A stretch of 64,000 bases of DNA from contig ML014120.1 in assembly GCA_003615045.1 (NCBI GenBank), positions 124,001-188,000 of the forward strand. Direction: 5' to 3'. Positions 37,068-48,128 of this stretch are shown in pieces. The notes beneath the pieces were generated by a model, which saw nothing but the letters and a program-made list of their open reading frames with translations, was not told where the DNA came from and ran no database searches. Position 1 is the first letter of the stretch. Each line of letters starts with the position of its first letter. The stretch comes from Caulochytrium protostelioides (Eukaryota > Chytridiomycota > Caulochytriomycetes > Caulochytriales > Caulochytriaceae). The translations under genes were made by a program, and so were the position numbers.

Positions 37068-38260
37068 CACCGAGGCAGCGCGCATGTTGGTTCGGTGGCG
37101 GATGAGCTTGCCGATCTCGAGCTGCAGCGGCGCTTGCCCGAGGTTGCGGCACAACGCCTGCGGTCTGACCAGCGTGGCCAGGCAGCGTCAGATGTGCCAC
37201 GCGACACTGAGACCGCCGTTCACAAACTTGCCGTTCGTGACATCACATCCCAGAGAACCGCGAAGCACGGTCCTTTGGCGCCAGCGTTGCCCGGGTGTCA
37301 GGATCACATGCGTCTGGGCATACACCCGGGTCTTGCTGCCGGTTGACGGCCCAGTCGGGTGGGAGCCCCTCCTGGATGCGTGAGATAGTGGAAGTCCTTA
37401 GGTTTCGGGATTTCACCTTGGTCATGACCTGCAGTCGGGGGAGCACCCGCCCGGGCCCTGCGGGCCGGGTTGACGGCCGTAGGTCGGGAGGGGGGCGCCC
37501 GCCCGGGACGCGGGGTAGCTCGCCATCTTCATCGGGTCCCGAGTTCGCACCTTGATCCGGATGCCGAGACGAATGACCTCCTGATCATTCGTCTCGACAT
37601 GCACCTGTGCCATCCGGAATTAGTCGACCAGGACGGTGCGGAGCACCTGGGAACAAACGCTGTACGCCCGAGCTGTTGGGACGGTGATCTCGCCCTGACC
37701 TCGGGGGGAAATATTGGAAGCGTCATAGGCGACCACCACGGGCCGCTGATCTGTGGCCGCCTGTCGGCGAAGCGGTTGAAGAACTCTGCAAACACATGCT
37801 GCATGCCACTGTACAGCTACAGGCGCTGGCATTCCTAGCGAGGCTTCAAAAACTCGGCTCACAGCTGTTCGTACGTGGCGAGCCACACCTCTAGAAAGCG
37901 GTGGTGGGCGGCGAAAGCTTTACCTTTGAAGCTCACCTTTGACAGACGCTGCAGCGGCTCTTCCACATCGCGCTGCCACGTCTCTGACTGCTTTTGGACG
38001 GCTTTCATGTCAACTTCCACATAGAAGAGCTTTCGGGTCAGTTTCCAGCTGAAGACCTGGCCATTGGGCCCCACCATGGCCATTAAGATGTTGGTGCGGC
38101 CCGGATCGTTCCCGAAGATGCCGTACTGATCCAGGCCGCCTTCCGAGGGATGCTTCGACTGGGAATTGATTGACTGATTGGGAATATCTCCTGGGGTTTC
38201 TCGGTCTGAGGGGGGTCGTCTCCCGGAGAGTGCTCGGTCTGACTGAGTTGTCAAGAAATT
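37014..38260 (-). pseudogene. Fanzor (TnpB-like) remnant, copy E: RuvC-I to right end
   Basis: This is the most complete nuclease-domain copy. On the minus strand it reads QYGIFGNDPGRTNILMAMVG (about 38125-38065, RuvC-I), then KAVQKQSETWQRDVEEPLQR and FLEVWLATYEQL before a stop. After a frame change come PVVVAYDASNISPRGQGEIT and VPTARAYSVCSQVLRTVLVD (about 37740-37625). An unrelated-looking stretch of ~170 bases interrupts the next part. The tail shows KFVNGGLSVAWHI, an eroded NRDLNAALNI, followed by LQLEIGKLIRH. Several stops and shifts are present. A Ser/Pro/Gln-rich linker precedes RuvC-I, as in copy C. Sequence up to about 38750 may belong to the same copy (GVTFFILELR resembles GTHFITIDTR). 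Confidence 0.74.
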
Positions 38261-38753
38261 TTTAGAAGCGGAACCAAACATCAAAGCCTGTAAAGCTTTA
38301 CAACCAACGATAGCTTTGTATTGTAGCGCAGAGCATGGCAAAAGATACTTCTACTACCACTGGATGTCCGCTCGCCGCTCCCATGATAGGGAGCTGCTTC
38401 GTGGTCTTCACGCAAGTGAAGGCCACGTGAAGGGAGACGATGAGCACCTATCGGCGACCCTGTGCGGAGGACGTGTGCAAAGGACGTCGCCGTGACGGAA
38501 AGATGACGACAGTGGTGTCGCTGGACGACCGGCGAGGGGCGCAGTAAGCACCGCTGCCCCTCGAACGAAGATCTGCCCCGGCACGCCGTCACCCGGAGAC
38601 CGCCCGAAACACGAAGGAGTTCACGCCTCCGAGCGACCCTCAGACAAAAGCCGGGTTCTATACACCGCAATTCAAGGATGAAGAAGGTCACGCCAGAACA
38701 AGGAACGACCCCGATGTTCCGCAACGCCAAGACCGCTCGGCGTCGAAAGTAAT

Positions 38754-39155
38754 TCACGCCTGCGTGGAGTTATTGATCTTCGGATCCATTTCGGCTATCG
38801 TTGGATACGTGGAAACCGACTGCCGGAGCGCTTCGTCGAAATGCTGGAGGTCTTGCATCGTTTTTTTTTGGAACAGGTTCACCTTTTCACTACAGCGAGT
38901 AAACTCTTCGTTGAGGCTGCGAATAAAGAGAGTATTTTGGTCTTTGGTCACCAGCACTTGGTGCTTGTTAGTCTCGGTAAAGTAGAACGTATTAAGCAAG
39001 CCGTCGACAGCGTTTCTGACTTCTGACTCGTACAACATTCCCCACGACATGCTTACAACAGGGATGTCCGAGTCAGCGGCACTGTAGCGCCTCGGTGGCT
39101 TTGGCAGAGGCCCGGTCAGGATGGCGAAAGCATTATAGGAAGTAGTAGTATGCAA
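38754..39155 (-). CDS. Hypothetical protein, possibly broken gene
   Basis: The 133-codon frame has protein-like composition unlike the noise frames around it: SWGMLYESEVRNAVDGLLNT, VLVTKDQNTLFIRSLNEEFT and a helix with KKTMQDLQHFDEALRQSVST. It is largely helical without membrane segment or known motif. It lies directly 5' of copy E on the same strand, so it could be an extra N-terminal part of a longer element or the remains of a host gene. Codon use is less GC-rich than in neighbouring genes. Confidence 0.4.
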   Translation of the reverse strand: MHTTTSYNAFAILTGPLPKPPRRYSAADSDIPVVSMSWGMLYESEVRNAVDGLLNTFYFTETNKHQVLVTKDQNTLFIRSLNEEFTRCSEKVNLFQKKTMQDLQHFDEALRQSVSTYPTIAEMDPKINNSTQA

Positions 39156-42100
39156 TTATTCGATCAAAATGTCTACGGAGAACCACACGCTTTATGGCTC
39201 GATGTGGCGCTTGTTTTTGTAACTTTATTTTCCTTTTTCTTTTCCGGCCCATTCCGGCCCATTTTGATTCTGTCCTTCTTCCAGGGACCTACTACGCGCT
39301 TACCCCTAATTTGACTGAAATGGCCACCAAATAATCTGTGAGGTCGTTAATGTTTTGTCGAACACCAGGACGGCGGAGTCGCGGCGTCGCCGAGTTTGGG
39401 TCTAAGCATGTGCATGATTGCCTGCCCCGACAAATGCGGATGGCGCAACGATGGTCGGACGTATATGGAAGAAATTGTGGCGCAGTAAGGGCCGACACGA
39501 AAGCAGGAAACAGCGGGCAGGGTGCCAGATCAGCGGTTTCACGTCTCGGCCCACAGCAGCTCGTACGTTTTCGAACACACTTTGAGGTGAAGAAGGGGCG
39601 ACGACGGGACGACCCCGAGGCGCCATCGGCTTGGTAGGCGGTAGCCGACGCTATTCGACAGACCCGAGATCCTAGGAAAAGAGAGAGGCTTCCTTTTATG
39701 GAGACAAAAATCCGCGTCTTGACCCGAAATTTCGGTTACACGTTTTTCGACTGGTGTTCGGCGATAAACGCTATGCCACATGCGCCTTTTTCTTTGTTTG
39801 CTTTGCCTTGCGCGTCTTTTTCGTTACTTTTTGGGGCACTCCATTGCCTCCACCGGCTTGACCTCGCTGCCATTCCTCATTCCCTCCCGACCACCCGTGA
39901 AGTCCCCCACCCCGTAATTGAACGCTTCTCCACCCCCACCATTCCCTGCGTGACACACCACCTGGGAGGAGACCGCGCGAGGCACATCATTCAAGCACAC
40001 GGTCCTCGACACACTTCAAGGGTTGCCATCCATGGCACGCGCCTGCCATCTTAGACACGTCCCTTCTGCAGGGAGCAGAGGCGAAGCAGAGGCGTAGCAG
40101 AAACGGAGCAAAAGTTCACACGCTGTGACCGTTGCCGTGACCGTGACCGAAAGTTGACGCAGTGGAGTGCCAAGCCTACCGTCAGGAGGCCATGAGTGAC
40201 GGCCAAGAAGGCAAGGCGTGTAATGCAAGAGTAGGCTGACCGGCCGATATATCAGTTGCTCCTGAATATGGAGTGTCAAACGACATGTGAAAGAGTCGGT
40301 GCCTCAAGGTCGGTGCCTCGGCTGAAAACAAAAGCACAAAGCCTCAATAGGCTTACAGCAGGAGTCGTAGGTGGAAATCCGCCGGCTTCAAATGCAAGTC
40401 GAAGGCTTCAGCCGCATGGCTAACACCCCGCCTCAGTGGTCAGTCGACCGCGGATGGTTGTCTCACAGCTGATAAACACAACGTTCTAGCGACCGATTCT
40501 TTGCAGCATCCGGCATTGCCACAACAACGCCGAGACAGCCTAGATGTCTTCCCAACTGTTCGAGACGAGCAAGCGGGGGGGGGATGGGGGTGGCGATGCC
40601 AAGTCGGGCGCTGACATGAACAGGGAAGGCGCCGGCAATGGTGCTACCAGCCAAATCAAGGCCTTCAACGGCACGACAAACTCGGAGCGATGGTTTAAAG
40701 CCGATCCTCGGCGTGTTTGTTGTGACCATGTATGTGATCGCTTGACAGCGCCGAAGCCTGAGGTCATGAGATGTTCACCGGCTGATGGCAAGCATAGTTG
40801 GGAAGAGGAAATTGAAGACCGTCGGACGAATGGGTCATTTTTGTTCGCGTTAATCATGTTACCTTCGTCCACGTGTTCTGATCGCCACAGCTTTGTTCGG
40901 GAGAGCCGTCGGCCGATGGCGCTTCAGTGAAACCCTTGATTTTTGAAGAGCGCATGGGCATTCTTTGAGAAAAGTGGGCATGCAGTTCATCGTGTGAATT
41001 ACGCGTTGATCTGCCATAGGATTTACGAACAAATCTGTAACTGAAGTGATAGTTGGCGGGATTTTGAAGCTGTAAAAAAGCCAGCGGAGCATTCCGTCAT
41101 TTCATCCTCATACCGGCCATGCGAGCTACTTGCCACGCGGGTCGCATAGTGACATGTGATGAGCGTCTATGCAGCCCCATTCGGCTGTCTTGCGAGGCGT
41201 GCGGGGGATTGTCTTTTGAGGACCGCTGGGGCAATTCGGGTGTACCCGAAATTTGGGGCGTGTTCTCGGCGGAGCTGTCGCCGTCGTGGTGTCCAGGTAC
41301 ATGGTGGGGCAGCATCCCGGGGGAAGCACGCCAGGCGGCTGAGGCGCGCTGCAGGGGTAGTAAGCAATTTGAGGCATTGTCGGAAGGCATGAAAGGAAGG
41401 ATAGTAGTGGAGGAACGGTGGAGGAGCAAAGCCGCGACCCCGTGTTGGCCCTGCTCGACAGACAGGAGTCTCGACCGAATGAAGATAGACACAACGCGTA
41501 CCCGAATTTATGCCCCAGCGTGACCTCTTTGTTGTCTTTCTCGTCATTTGCTTCTCGAGCAACAAAAGCCGAAGGTCAAGCGACGTCACGGCAAACGGCC
41601 GGCAACGTCGCGTGTGCGCTGAATGGGTCTGAGATATGTTCAAGAGCGGAGTAAAAAAATTGAGAAAGGGAGAAAAAGCAAACAAACCTGCATTGCAAGG
41701 TCTTCTCAAGGACCTCGCGATGGACGGGGCCAAGCGCGCTTTCAGCCGGGGACAGATGCCATCGCAGTACGAGTCCGAGCCGTCTTCTCGGGCCTGTAAG
41801 CTGTAGTCTATTCTCAGGATACATCGTCATCTAGAGACGAAGCTTGGGTTCAAAGCCAGGGTTGGCGATGCACTGTACGGCGTCAGGGGCTTGTAAATCA
41901 TCTTGTTTTCCCTTTTCTTTTTTTTTTCTTCACAGGTCCACTTCAATTGGCAAGATCCGGAGAGCAGCCAACGACATAAAAAAAGTAGCCCCGCGCTTGT
42001 ATGCAGTTATCACATGTCGTCACGGGTTTCTTAGTTAATCTCAGTGAATTTGTCTTCCTTGCTGCGGGCGGCTGGATGGACGCTGCAGGCAAGTGAACAG

Positions 42101-42700
42101 TGCTGCGGTTGTTAAATGATGGCGGCAACGCCCTGTTCGATTTTTACGTGAAGCATATATGTGCATATATATGTGGCACGAGGGCTTTATAACGCAGTTC
42201 TGTGGAGATCGTCCATTTGCCACGAGTCTTCACCGATCACCACACATACTGGTGTCGCTTCTTGTCCCATACCGCACACTATAAACCACATAGGTACCAT
42301 TTGCCAACCCCTACCTGTTGCTCAGCTAGCTGCTGCCGTCCTGCAGCACCATTCACCGCCACGACCGAGCTCCTTGATTGACCTTGATCTGTAGCCGACA
42401 TCTGAACTGATAGCCATTCTCCACCGACGTAAGTATCCGAATGGATTCGTCGACGCGCCGCGACAAATTGCCGTCATTGCTGTTAAACGAGTAGGGAAAC
42501 ACGTGTGGCCCGGAGCGACACACCCCACTATAGATGGCGTCGACCAGAAGTCGCTTTAGATAGAGAACGTACCGTTGCACGACTCCCGCACCATCGCTGG
42601 CCTCGGCCCGTCGTCAGCCTGATCTGGCACCCTGCCCGCTGTGTTCCAGCTTTCGCGTCGGCCCCTACTGCGTAAAACGCCATCTTTTAAAAGCTGCCCC
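39156..42700. other. Gene-poor, less GC-rich region
   Basis: No reliable gene. Frames of 60-190 codons on both strands are interrupted and of unstable composition. At 39300-39600 the minus strand has KTYELLWAE followed by stops, faintly like the YEQLWAEF part of the Fanzor family, too weak to call. An ATATATGTGCATATATATG stretch lies near 42155-42175. The drop in GC compared with both sides suggests old, unconstrained DNA. Confidence 0.5.
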
Positions 42701-44609
42701 TGTACTGTGTTCCTCCTCTAGGCGGCGAAAGTGTGTGACGAAAAAAGGGCTTTACTGCGGCCACAATCGGTTTTATTTATTTACCTACTTCGCTTACATT
42801 GTTGCTTGCAGCTCTAGTCACGTTGTTTGCCGTGTTGTTCTGGTGGCCTGCGCCATACTGAGCTGCGAGCGTCGGCTTCTGGTCACGTCACCGTCCGCGC
42901 CCTCGGTCCTTGGGCTTCTTGACTGGGTTCGTCTTGCCCGTCATCAAACGTCGGCGCCCCCCCTCCTGCGCCGCCCCAAAAATTTGCGGTGCTGCGGTGC
43001 TGGATAGATGACATGCTGCCCTCTCATCATTTCGATTGTTCCATCGTCGTGCCGAGTGCTTAATGTGCGCCTTAGCCTTCTTTTCAGGGCGTCCCTTGCC
43101 TTTTTATCCTTTGTTTCTTGGATCACCTGCGAGCTGCAGGCCGGCAACGCTGAGGGCCGCCCACACCGGTTGAACTCTGTCAAGCCCAGCGCAGACAACC
43201 CCCTGCCTTCGGAGTCCCTTGGCTGCTCCACTGAAAGCAAGGCGCTTCGGCTCTTTCTTAGACTAAAGGACCTCTGGCGGTGGTTGCAAGCGCATCTATG
43301 GTGGTGCCCGTATTCGGTATTTCTTTATCTCCGCGTACGCTAACAAATTGTATTGGCTGCATCAACGCATTCCTATGTGAGAAACCCACCTTTTCCCCTT
43401 GGATGGGTTGTTTACTCCCGCCAGCTTATCTTGTCCCAGCTGACCGTTTTAATACCGTTTTCGTCTCGCGTATCCACTGTCTATTTGACTCACGACGCGC
43501 TGGTCGCTGTCTTTGTTCCTAGTAGTTGGGTCGCCAGTCTTGGCTTTCACTTCGGATAGACCCTTGCTTTGTTATATTTCTCTTAGGGTAGTTGCAACAC
43601 CTATTGGCATGGTTGGACTGGTGTACAACAAAACGTTTTCCCGTTAGTTACCATTTTATGTCTTCTTGTTGGGCGTTCACTCCCTGCATCCTCCGTCGAA
43701 CCTGTGCTTGTCTCTACTATTCCTCCATTGAGACCATCTTTCTTGACGACAGCTCCGTATTTAGCGATGCGTCCCGGCTCATTTACGGCATCGATCACAA
43801 TCAGGCTTTAAAAAAGCAACCTTTCATGCAACAACATACAGACGTGCTGAGACAAATCGATCTCAAGCCGCTCCTCCGGAGCTGATCGGGGCGCTGTCAG
43901 CAGCCTGTGTCGTTCTTGGGAAGGTCGTATGATTTCACCAGTGAGCTCGGTGACGCAGTGTTTCGGTTACTACACGCCCTGTCACTAGTCATCCACAGCG
44001 GGACTTTCATTTTCGTTTTCCGTCCACCTCATTGCTTGTCAGCACCTCCCTAGTGTTCCATATTTCGAGTATTGCTGTCGGCTTTTCCCTGTGTTTGCTT
44101 AGGTTCTCTGGTGCAGCTGAAGTCCCCGACGTCTTGCTTACCTCCGCCCAAGAATATCTCCGCCCTTCGGCGGTCCTGGCGCTGTGGCTGTCGATTTGTC
44201 ACTGATTCCCTTTTGCTTTTCAGTGGTGGTTCGCGCTGGGTTGAGCCGGCTTATCCGATTTGTTCGTGTCGTACATGGTTTGTTATGATCGTGTTATGAT
44301 CGTGTAAACATCCGCACTTCTCAAAAACCGCCTGCCTGCCTGCCTGCCTTCTTTTTTTTGCTGTCCGTGAGGGGGGCCGCTTTTGCAACCCCTAGGTGCC
44401 CCAAGATATCATCACAATCGGCCCGCGCGATCACGAATTCTATCCATCAACGGTCTGGGTTGTCTGGCCACGACCCGACCGACCCAATCGGTCAACATCG
44501 GGGGCGGCGGCCACTCTGACGGATCGGTGCTAGTTGCTTAAAAAGGACGGTTTGACCCCATCTTGGGCCTTCTTCATGTCATTGCCCCCTTCTGCACGCC
44601 CCCGTTTCC
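42701..44609 (+). other. T- and C-rich stretch upstream of the HMG-box gene
   Basis: About 1.9 kb in which the plus strand is visibly rich in T and C, with short hydrophobic frames that reflect composition only. A CTGC run (about 44331-44350) is followed by CTTCTTTTTTTTGCTG. No AT-rich core promoter stands out. The strand bias would fit a very long leader or a leader with introns for the HMG-box gene, or a noncoding transcript. Confidence 0.4.
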
Positions 44610-47600
44610 ATGGCCTCCACAACATCATCGCCATCATCGACCCAATCGGCTCCGTTAATGGCCCTCACCGCGACTTCCGATTCAAAGCCCTTGCCGGGGG
44701 ACATGTCGACGGACGCGTTGGAGGCGTCCATGAATAAGCTGAGGCAATACCCGGTGGCGCCGCTGTCTGTATCGGGGGCGATGTCCATGCTGCCTACGGG
44801 GCCGATGTCAGCAGGAGCTGACGTTGCTTTGCCGGCGGCGCCCGATGTCCGTGTCATCACAACAGAAAGCCATCATTATGCCCAGATGTATCACACGGGG
44901 CACCATTTGTCCGCCCAACCGGCCACGTCTGCGCTTTCCGACCCAGCGCCGCCGTTTGAACTGCGAAAGCATGATGACCTAGATCGTCTAGAACGAGGTC
45001 AGTCGCGGGGCCAATCCATGCTTGCACCGAGGTTCCATTCCAATATCTTGTTTGCAGGGCCGGGTGCAGTGTCGTCCTCGTTTCGGTCTGCAGGCAGCAC
45101 GCATACAGCCTCCGATCATCGTCACCAGAGTGTTCATGACCACAGTCACGGCACGAGTTCTGGCAGCGGCCAAGGCTATGGGAAGGCGGGCAGCAGCTTG
45201 CAGCCGCCATCAGGTGGTACTCAAGTCGCGAGACCTTCAGCGGCGCACTCCATGATCTCGCACCCACAAACCTCGCAAACCTCAGCAATGTCCTTTGGCC
45301 GCTCGGCGCCTCTTCCTTATATTCACTCTCGTTCTCATTTTCCGCGCGCCCAGCCCGATCCTCATCAGCCTGCACTTCCCCATCCCATGGCCAATTCTGC
45401 ATCGTTTCAGCATTCCACAACTGCGAACTCCTACCACTCATTTGACCAACCTCTTTTACATGCCTTCTCGACACAGCAATCAACATTCGACGCTCCTGCC
45501 CACGCCCTACAGCGTGGCGCCATCGCATCAGCAGTATCGACAGACGGGCTGGTATCTAACAATAAGCCTCAACGAGCAACGGCCTTGACTCATCCTGACC
45601 ATCTTACCCCGCCCTCATCCTCCCGAACACCGACGGATTCGTCCGACGGCGCTGTCGTGCTGGAGTTCGGCGCAGGGACGGGCTACGTCCCTTCTTCATC
45701 CCCCACCTCTCATCGCACAACTCATCCTGGATCGATCTCATCCTTATCAAAAGTTCCTGATTCAGTTGTGCCCTTCTCGTCCTCCGCTCCGAGCACCCGA
45801 TCCATCCCACCCCGCGGACCTTCGGCTCACCGTCCGTTGCCATCTCCTGACCACGGTCAATACATACAGATCTCACCCTCGCCCGTGCCAGGGCCCTCGC
45901 ACGCCTCAGCGGATGGTTATTGCGATCGGCTGAACGACAGACATCACATGTCGCCGTCATCACAGCAAACGCTCTCCGCCCCGCATCAAGCTCGTCACCT
46001 CCAACAAAACGCAGCCTACCAGGACTCGCCTGCTCCAACCACGATGCTGAGGGCATACTGGAATCCGCCTGGCGGTATGCCGGGTGATACTTCTGCGCCG
46101 CATCGCGAAAACATGATTGATCGACGTCCTTCCGTCCTTCCCACGCCTGCAACGTCTTCGCATTCATCACCGCCGTACGAAGACTCGGTGGCCCCCGTCG
46201 CTCCGCGCATGGAGCAGACCAGACAGAGCATGGAGCAGACACCGCCTGTGCATACGAACCACATGCATGCGCACTCCATGCGCTCGGGCCACTATTATCA
46301 GGAGGGCCCGGAGGGCGTGTCATCGGCGTGGCATACGACCGTGGCGCCTCCTCCCCAAATGGCTTCTAGTTGGGGCCCTGCTACTCACCCGCATGCCGAT
46401 GGCGCAGTGGCCTGGGGGCCGCATGAGGCGTGGCAAGCGAGTCGTGGCCAGATAGCCCCTTCGTATCCCATGGACCCCGTCGCTCATCCGGCGATGCTGC
46501 GTCGCCCTCCATCGTCAGTATACTATTCACCACCCCACCCCTACCATCCGCCCCGTGTTGCTTATGCCACGGTGATTGACGCAGAGTATGGTGCCTCGCG
46601 TGGGAGCGGTGGTGTTGGCGCTGGCCCCCATCGGTTCCATCACCATCATCCGATGCACCACCCGCACCCGATGATGCCGTCGCATCGCATGGTAGAACCT
46701 GCGACGGTCGATTCTCTCACAAGTCCGTATGCGTCCGCGGCCAACTTGGACGCCTATGGCCAGCGCATCAAGCGCCCCCCGAACTCTTTCTTGCTTTTTA
46801 GTCAGAAACGACGGCGCGAGTTGCTCCTTGATGACCGACATGCGACAACGGCGCATCTGAGCAAGATACTGGGTCGCGAGTGGACGGATATGACGCCCGA
46901 GCAGAAGGCGCCATATGTGATGATGGCCAACGAGCAACGCGAAAGCTTTCAGCAACGATACCCCAATTATGTGTTGTCACGCCGGCCGAACCGACGGGTT
47001 CGCAACTGCCCGGTCACGTCCGGCCCGGCCCCCGTCTCCATCTCCACGACTGCCCATGTGCTCGACGCGAGAGCACATGCCCCGGCATCGGCGTCACCGC
47101 ATACTTACGCCCCTCGTGGATACATCCCTTACGCACGGCCGGAGAGCACGTTGGGACCTTATTCGGCGCCGTCGACAAGTGGATCACGCGGCTCACCGGC
47201 CATAAGTCCGCATGTGCATTCGGCATCCACTGTGTACGCGCGTCCCCACCAGCATGTTCGCACTTATAACCATCCACCGGTGCCGTCTGGCCTGGCGATG
47301 TACCATTCTGAGCGTGTCACGGGCCCCGACCACGATCCGCATCGATGGACCTCCCCGTCGGCGACGTCGGGCAGCTCACCGGGCTATGCACCCCCGCGTC
47401 TGGGGGATGCTCCGCTCTCGGCACCGGCCGCCATGCCGACCTCGCATGAACTTCCGCACGCCCCCGTGTCGAACGCGCCTCAAGGCTACCGACCGCCCTC
47501 TGGCCCGCCTGTCGACCTGAAGCATGGCCAAACCACTTCACCGGTCACGACCAATCGTGATGCGCTGCACTACGCTTATTATAGCAAGTCGGAGTCGAAT

Positions 47601-48128
47601 GACCACGGCGGCTCCATTCACGCGTCAGGAGCCATCGATCACCGATCCGGGACGGACGTGCCCGCGCCGGCCAGCGTCATGGCACATCCCTCGCGCGAGA
47701 TGACGCCTTCCCAATCACCACGCGATGGCGGCTCGGGGTCGTCGGTAGCGTCGTATCATCCGAACGTGTTACCGTGTGGCTCGTCGCGTCACGCATCACC
47801 GAATTTGATGTCGCCGTACAACCCCGGTCACCCCCACGCAAATGACTACGACCGTAGCCAAAGCCAATCTCAACCCCAGTCCCATGCTCAGGTTCAAGTT
47901 AAAGCGTATGCTCAACCTCACGGGCACACGCTTGCGTCAGTATCAAAATCATTGGACGTGTTGGGGTCGACGGAACTGCCGGCCAATGGTATGCGCTCGG
48001 AAGGCAGCTTCATGGTGTCCTCGTCAGCCAGCGATGTGGCTAGCAGCCACAGCAGCAGTACAGCACGACGCAGCGGCACCCCTTCAAGCGCGTATCACGA
48101 CGGGCATCCGGGGGCATCCATGGCTTAG
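44610..48128 (+). CDS. Large HMG-box transcription factor (1172 aa)
   Basis: A single HMG box lies at about residues 718-796: RIKRPPNSFLLFSQKRRREL, HLSKILGREWTDMTPEQKAP and YVMMANEQRESFQQRYPNYV. The RPPNSF start and RRP basic end resemble the MATA_HMG/Sox type, which binds the DNA minor groove sequence-specifically; several fungal members control mating and development. The rest (~720 residues before, ~375 after) is disordered, rich in Ser, Pro, His, Gln and Thr, with YHPPRVAY and His-rich HHHHPMHHPHP just before the box. The ATG at 44610 lies in a CCATGG context. No second domain or intron is seen. The target genes are unknown. Confidence 0.88.
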   Translation: MASTTSSPSSTQSAPLMALTATSDSKPLPGDMSTDALEASMNKLRQYPVAPLSVSGAMSMLPTGPMSAGADVALPAAPDVRVITTESHHYAQMYHTGHHLSAQPATSALSDPAPPFELRKHDDLDRLERGQSRGQSMLAPRFHSNILFAGPGAVSSSFRSAGSTHTASDHRHQSVHDHSHGTSSGSGQGYGKAGSSLQPPSGGTQVARPSAAHSMISHPQTSQTSAMSFGRSAPLPYIHSRSHFPRAQPDPHQPALPHPMANSASFQHSTTANSYHSFDQPLLHAFSTQQSTFDAPAHALQRGAIASAVSTDGLVSNNKPQRATALTHPDHLTPPSSSRTPTDSSDGAVVLEFGAGTGYVPSSSPTSHRTTHPGSISSLSKVPDSVVPFSSSAPSTRSIPPRGPSAHRPLPSPDHGQYIQISPSPVPGPSHASADGYCDRLNDRHHMSPSSQQTLSAPHQARHLQQNAAYQDSPAPTTMLRAYWNPPGGMPGDTSAPHRENMIDRRPSVLPTPATSSHSSPPYEDSVAPVAPRMEQTRQSMEQTPPVHTNHMHAHSMRSGHYYQEGPEGVSSAWHTTVAPPPQMASSWGPATHPHADGAVAWGPHEAWQASRGQIAPSYPMDPVAHPAMLRRPPSSVYYSPPHPYHPPRVAYATVIDAEYGASRGSGGVGAGPHRFHHHHPMHHPHPMMPSHRMVEPATVDSLTSPYASAANLDAYGQRIKRPPNSFLLFSQKRRRELLLDDRHATTAHLSKILGREWTDMTPEQKAPYVMMANEQRESFQQRYPNYVLSRRPNRRVRNCPVTSGPAPVSISTTAHVLDARAHAPASASPHTYAPRGYIPYARPESTLGPYSAPSTSGSRGSPAISPHVHSASTVYARPHQHVRTYNHPPVPSGLAMYHSERVTGPDHDPHRWTSPSATSGSSPGYAPPRLGDAPLSAPAAMPTSHELPHAPVSNAPQGYRPPSGPPVDLKHGQTTSPVTTNRDALHYAYYSKSESNDHGGSIHASGAIDHRSGTDVPAPASVMAHPSREMTPSQSPRDGGSGSSVASYHPNVLPCGSSRHASPNLMSPYNPGHPHANDYDRSQSQSQPQSHAQVQVKAYAQPHGHTLASVSKSLDVLGSTELPANGMRSEGSFMVSSSASDVASSHSSSTARRSGTPSSAYHDGHPGASMA

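Noticed and set aside
37430-37600. Second gene inside Fanzor copy E
   Set aside because: Frames here are short and GC-rich with no motif; more likely an insertion or diverged linker within the remnant.
40320-40470. tRNA-like string (GGCTTCAAATGCAAGTC)
   Set aside because: No cloverleaf could be drawn: acceptor arms do not pair and the A-box is missing.
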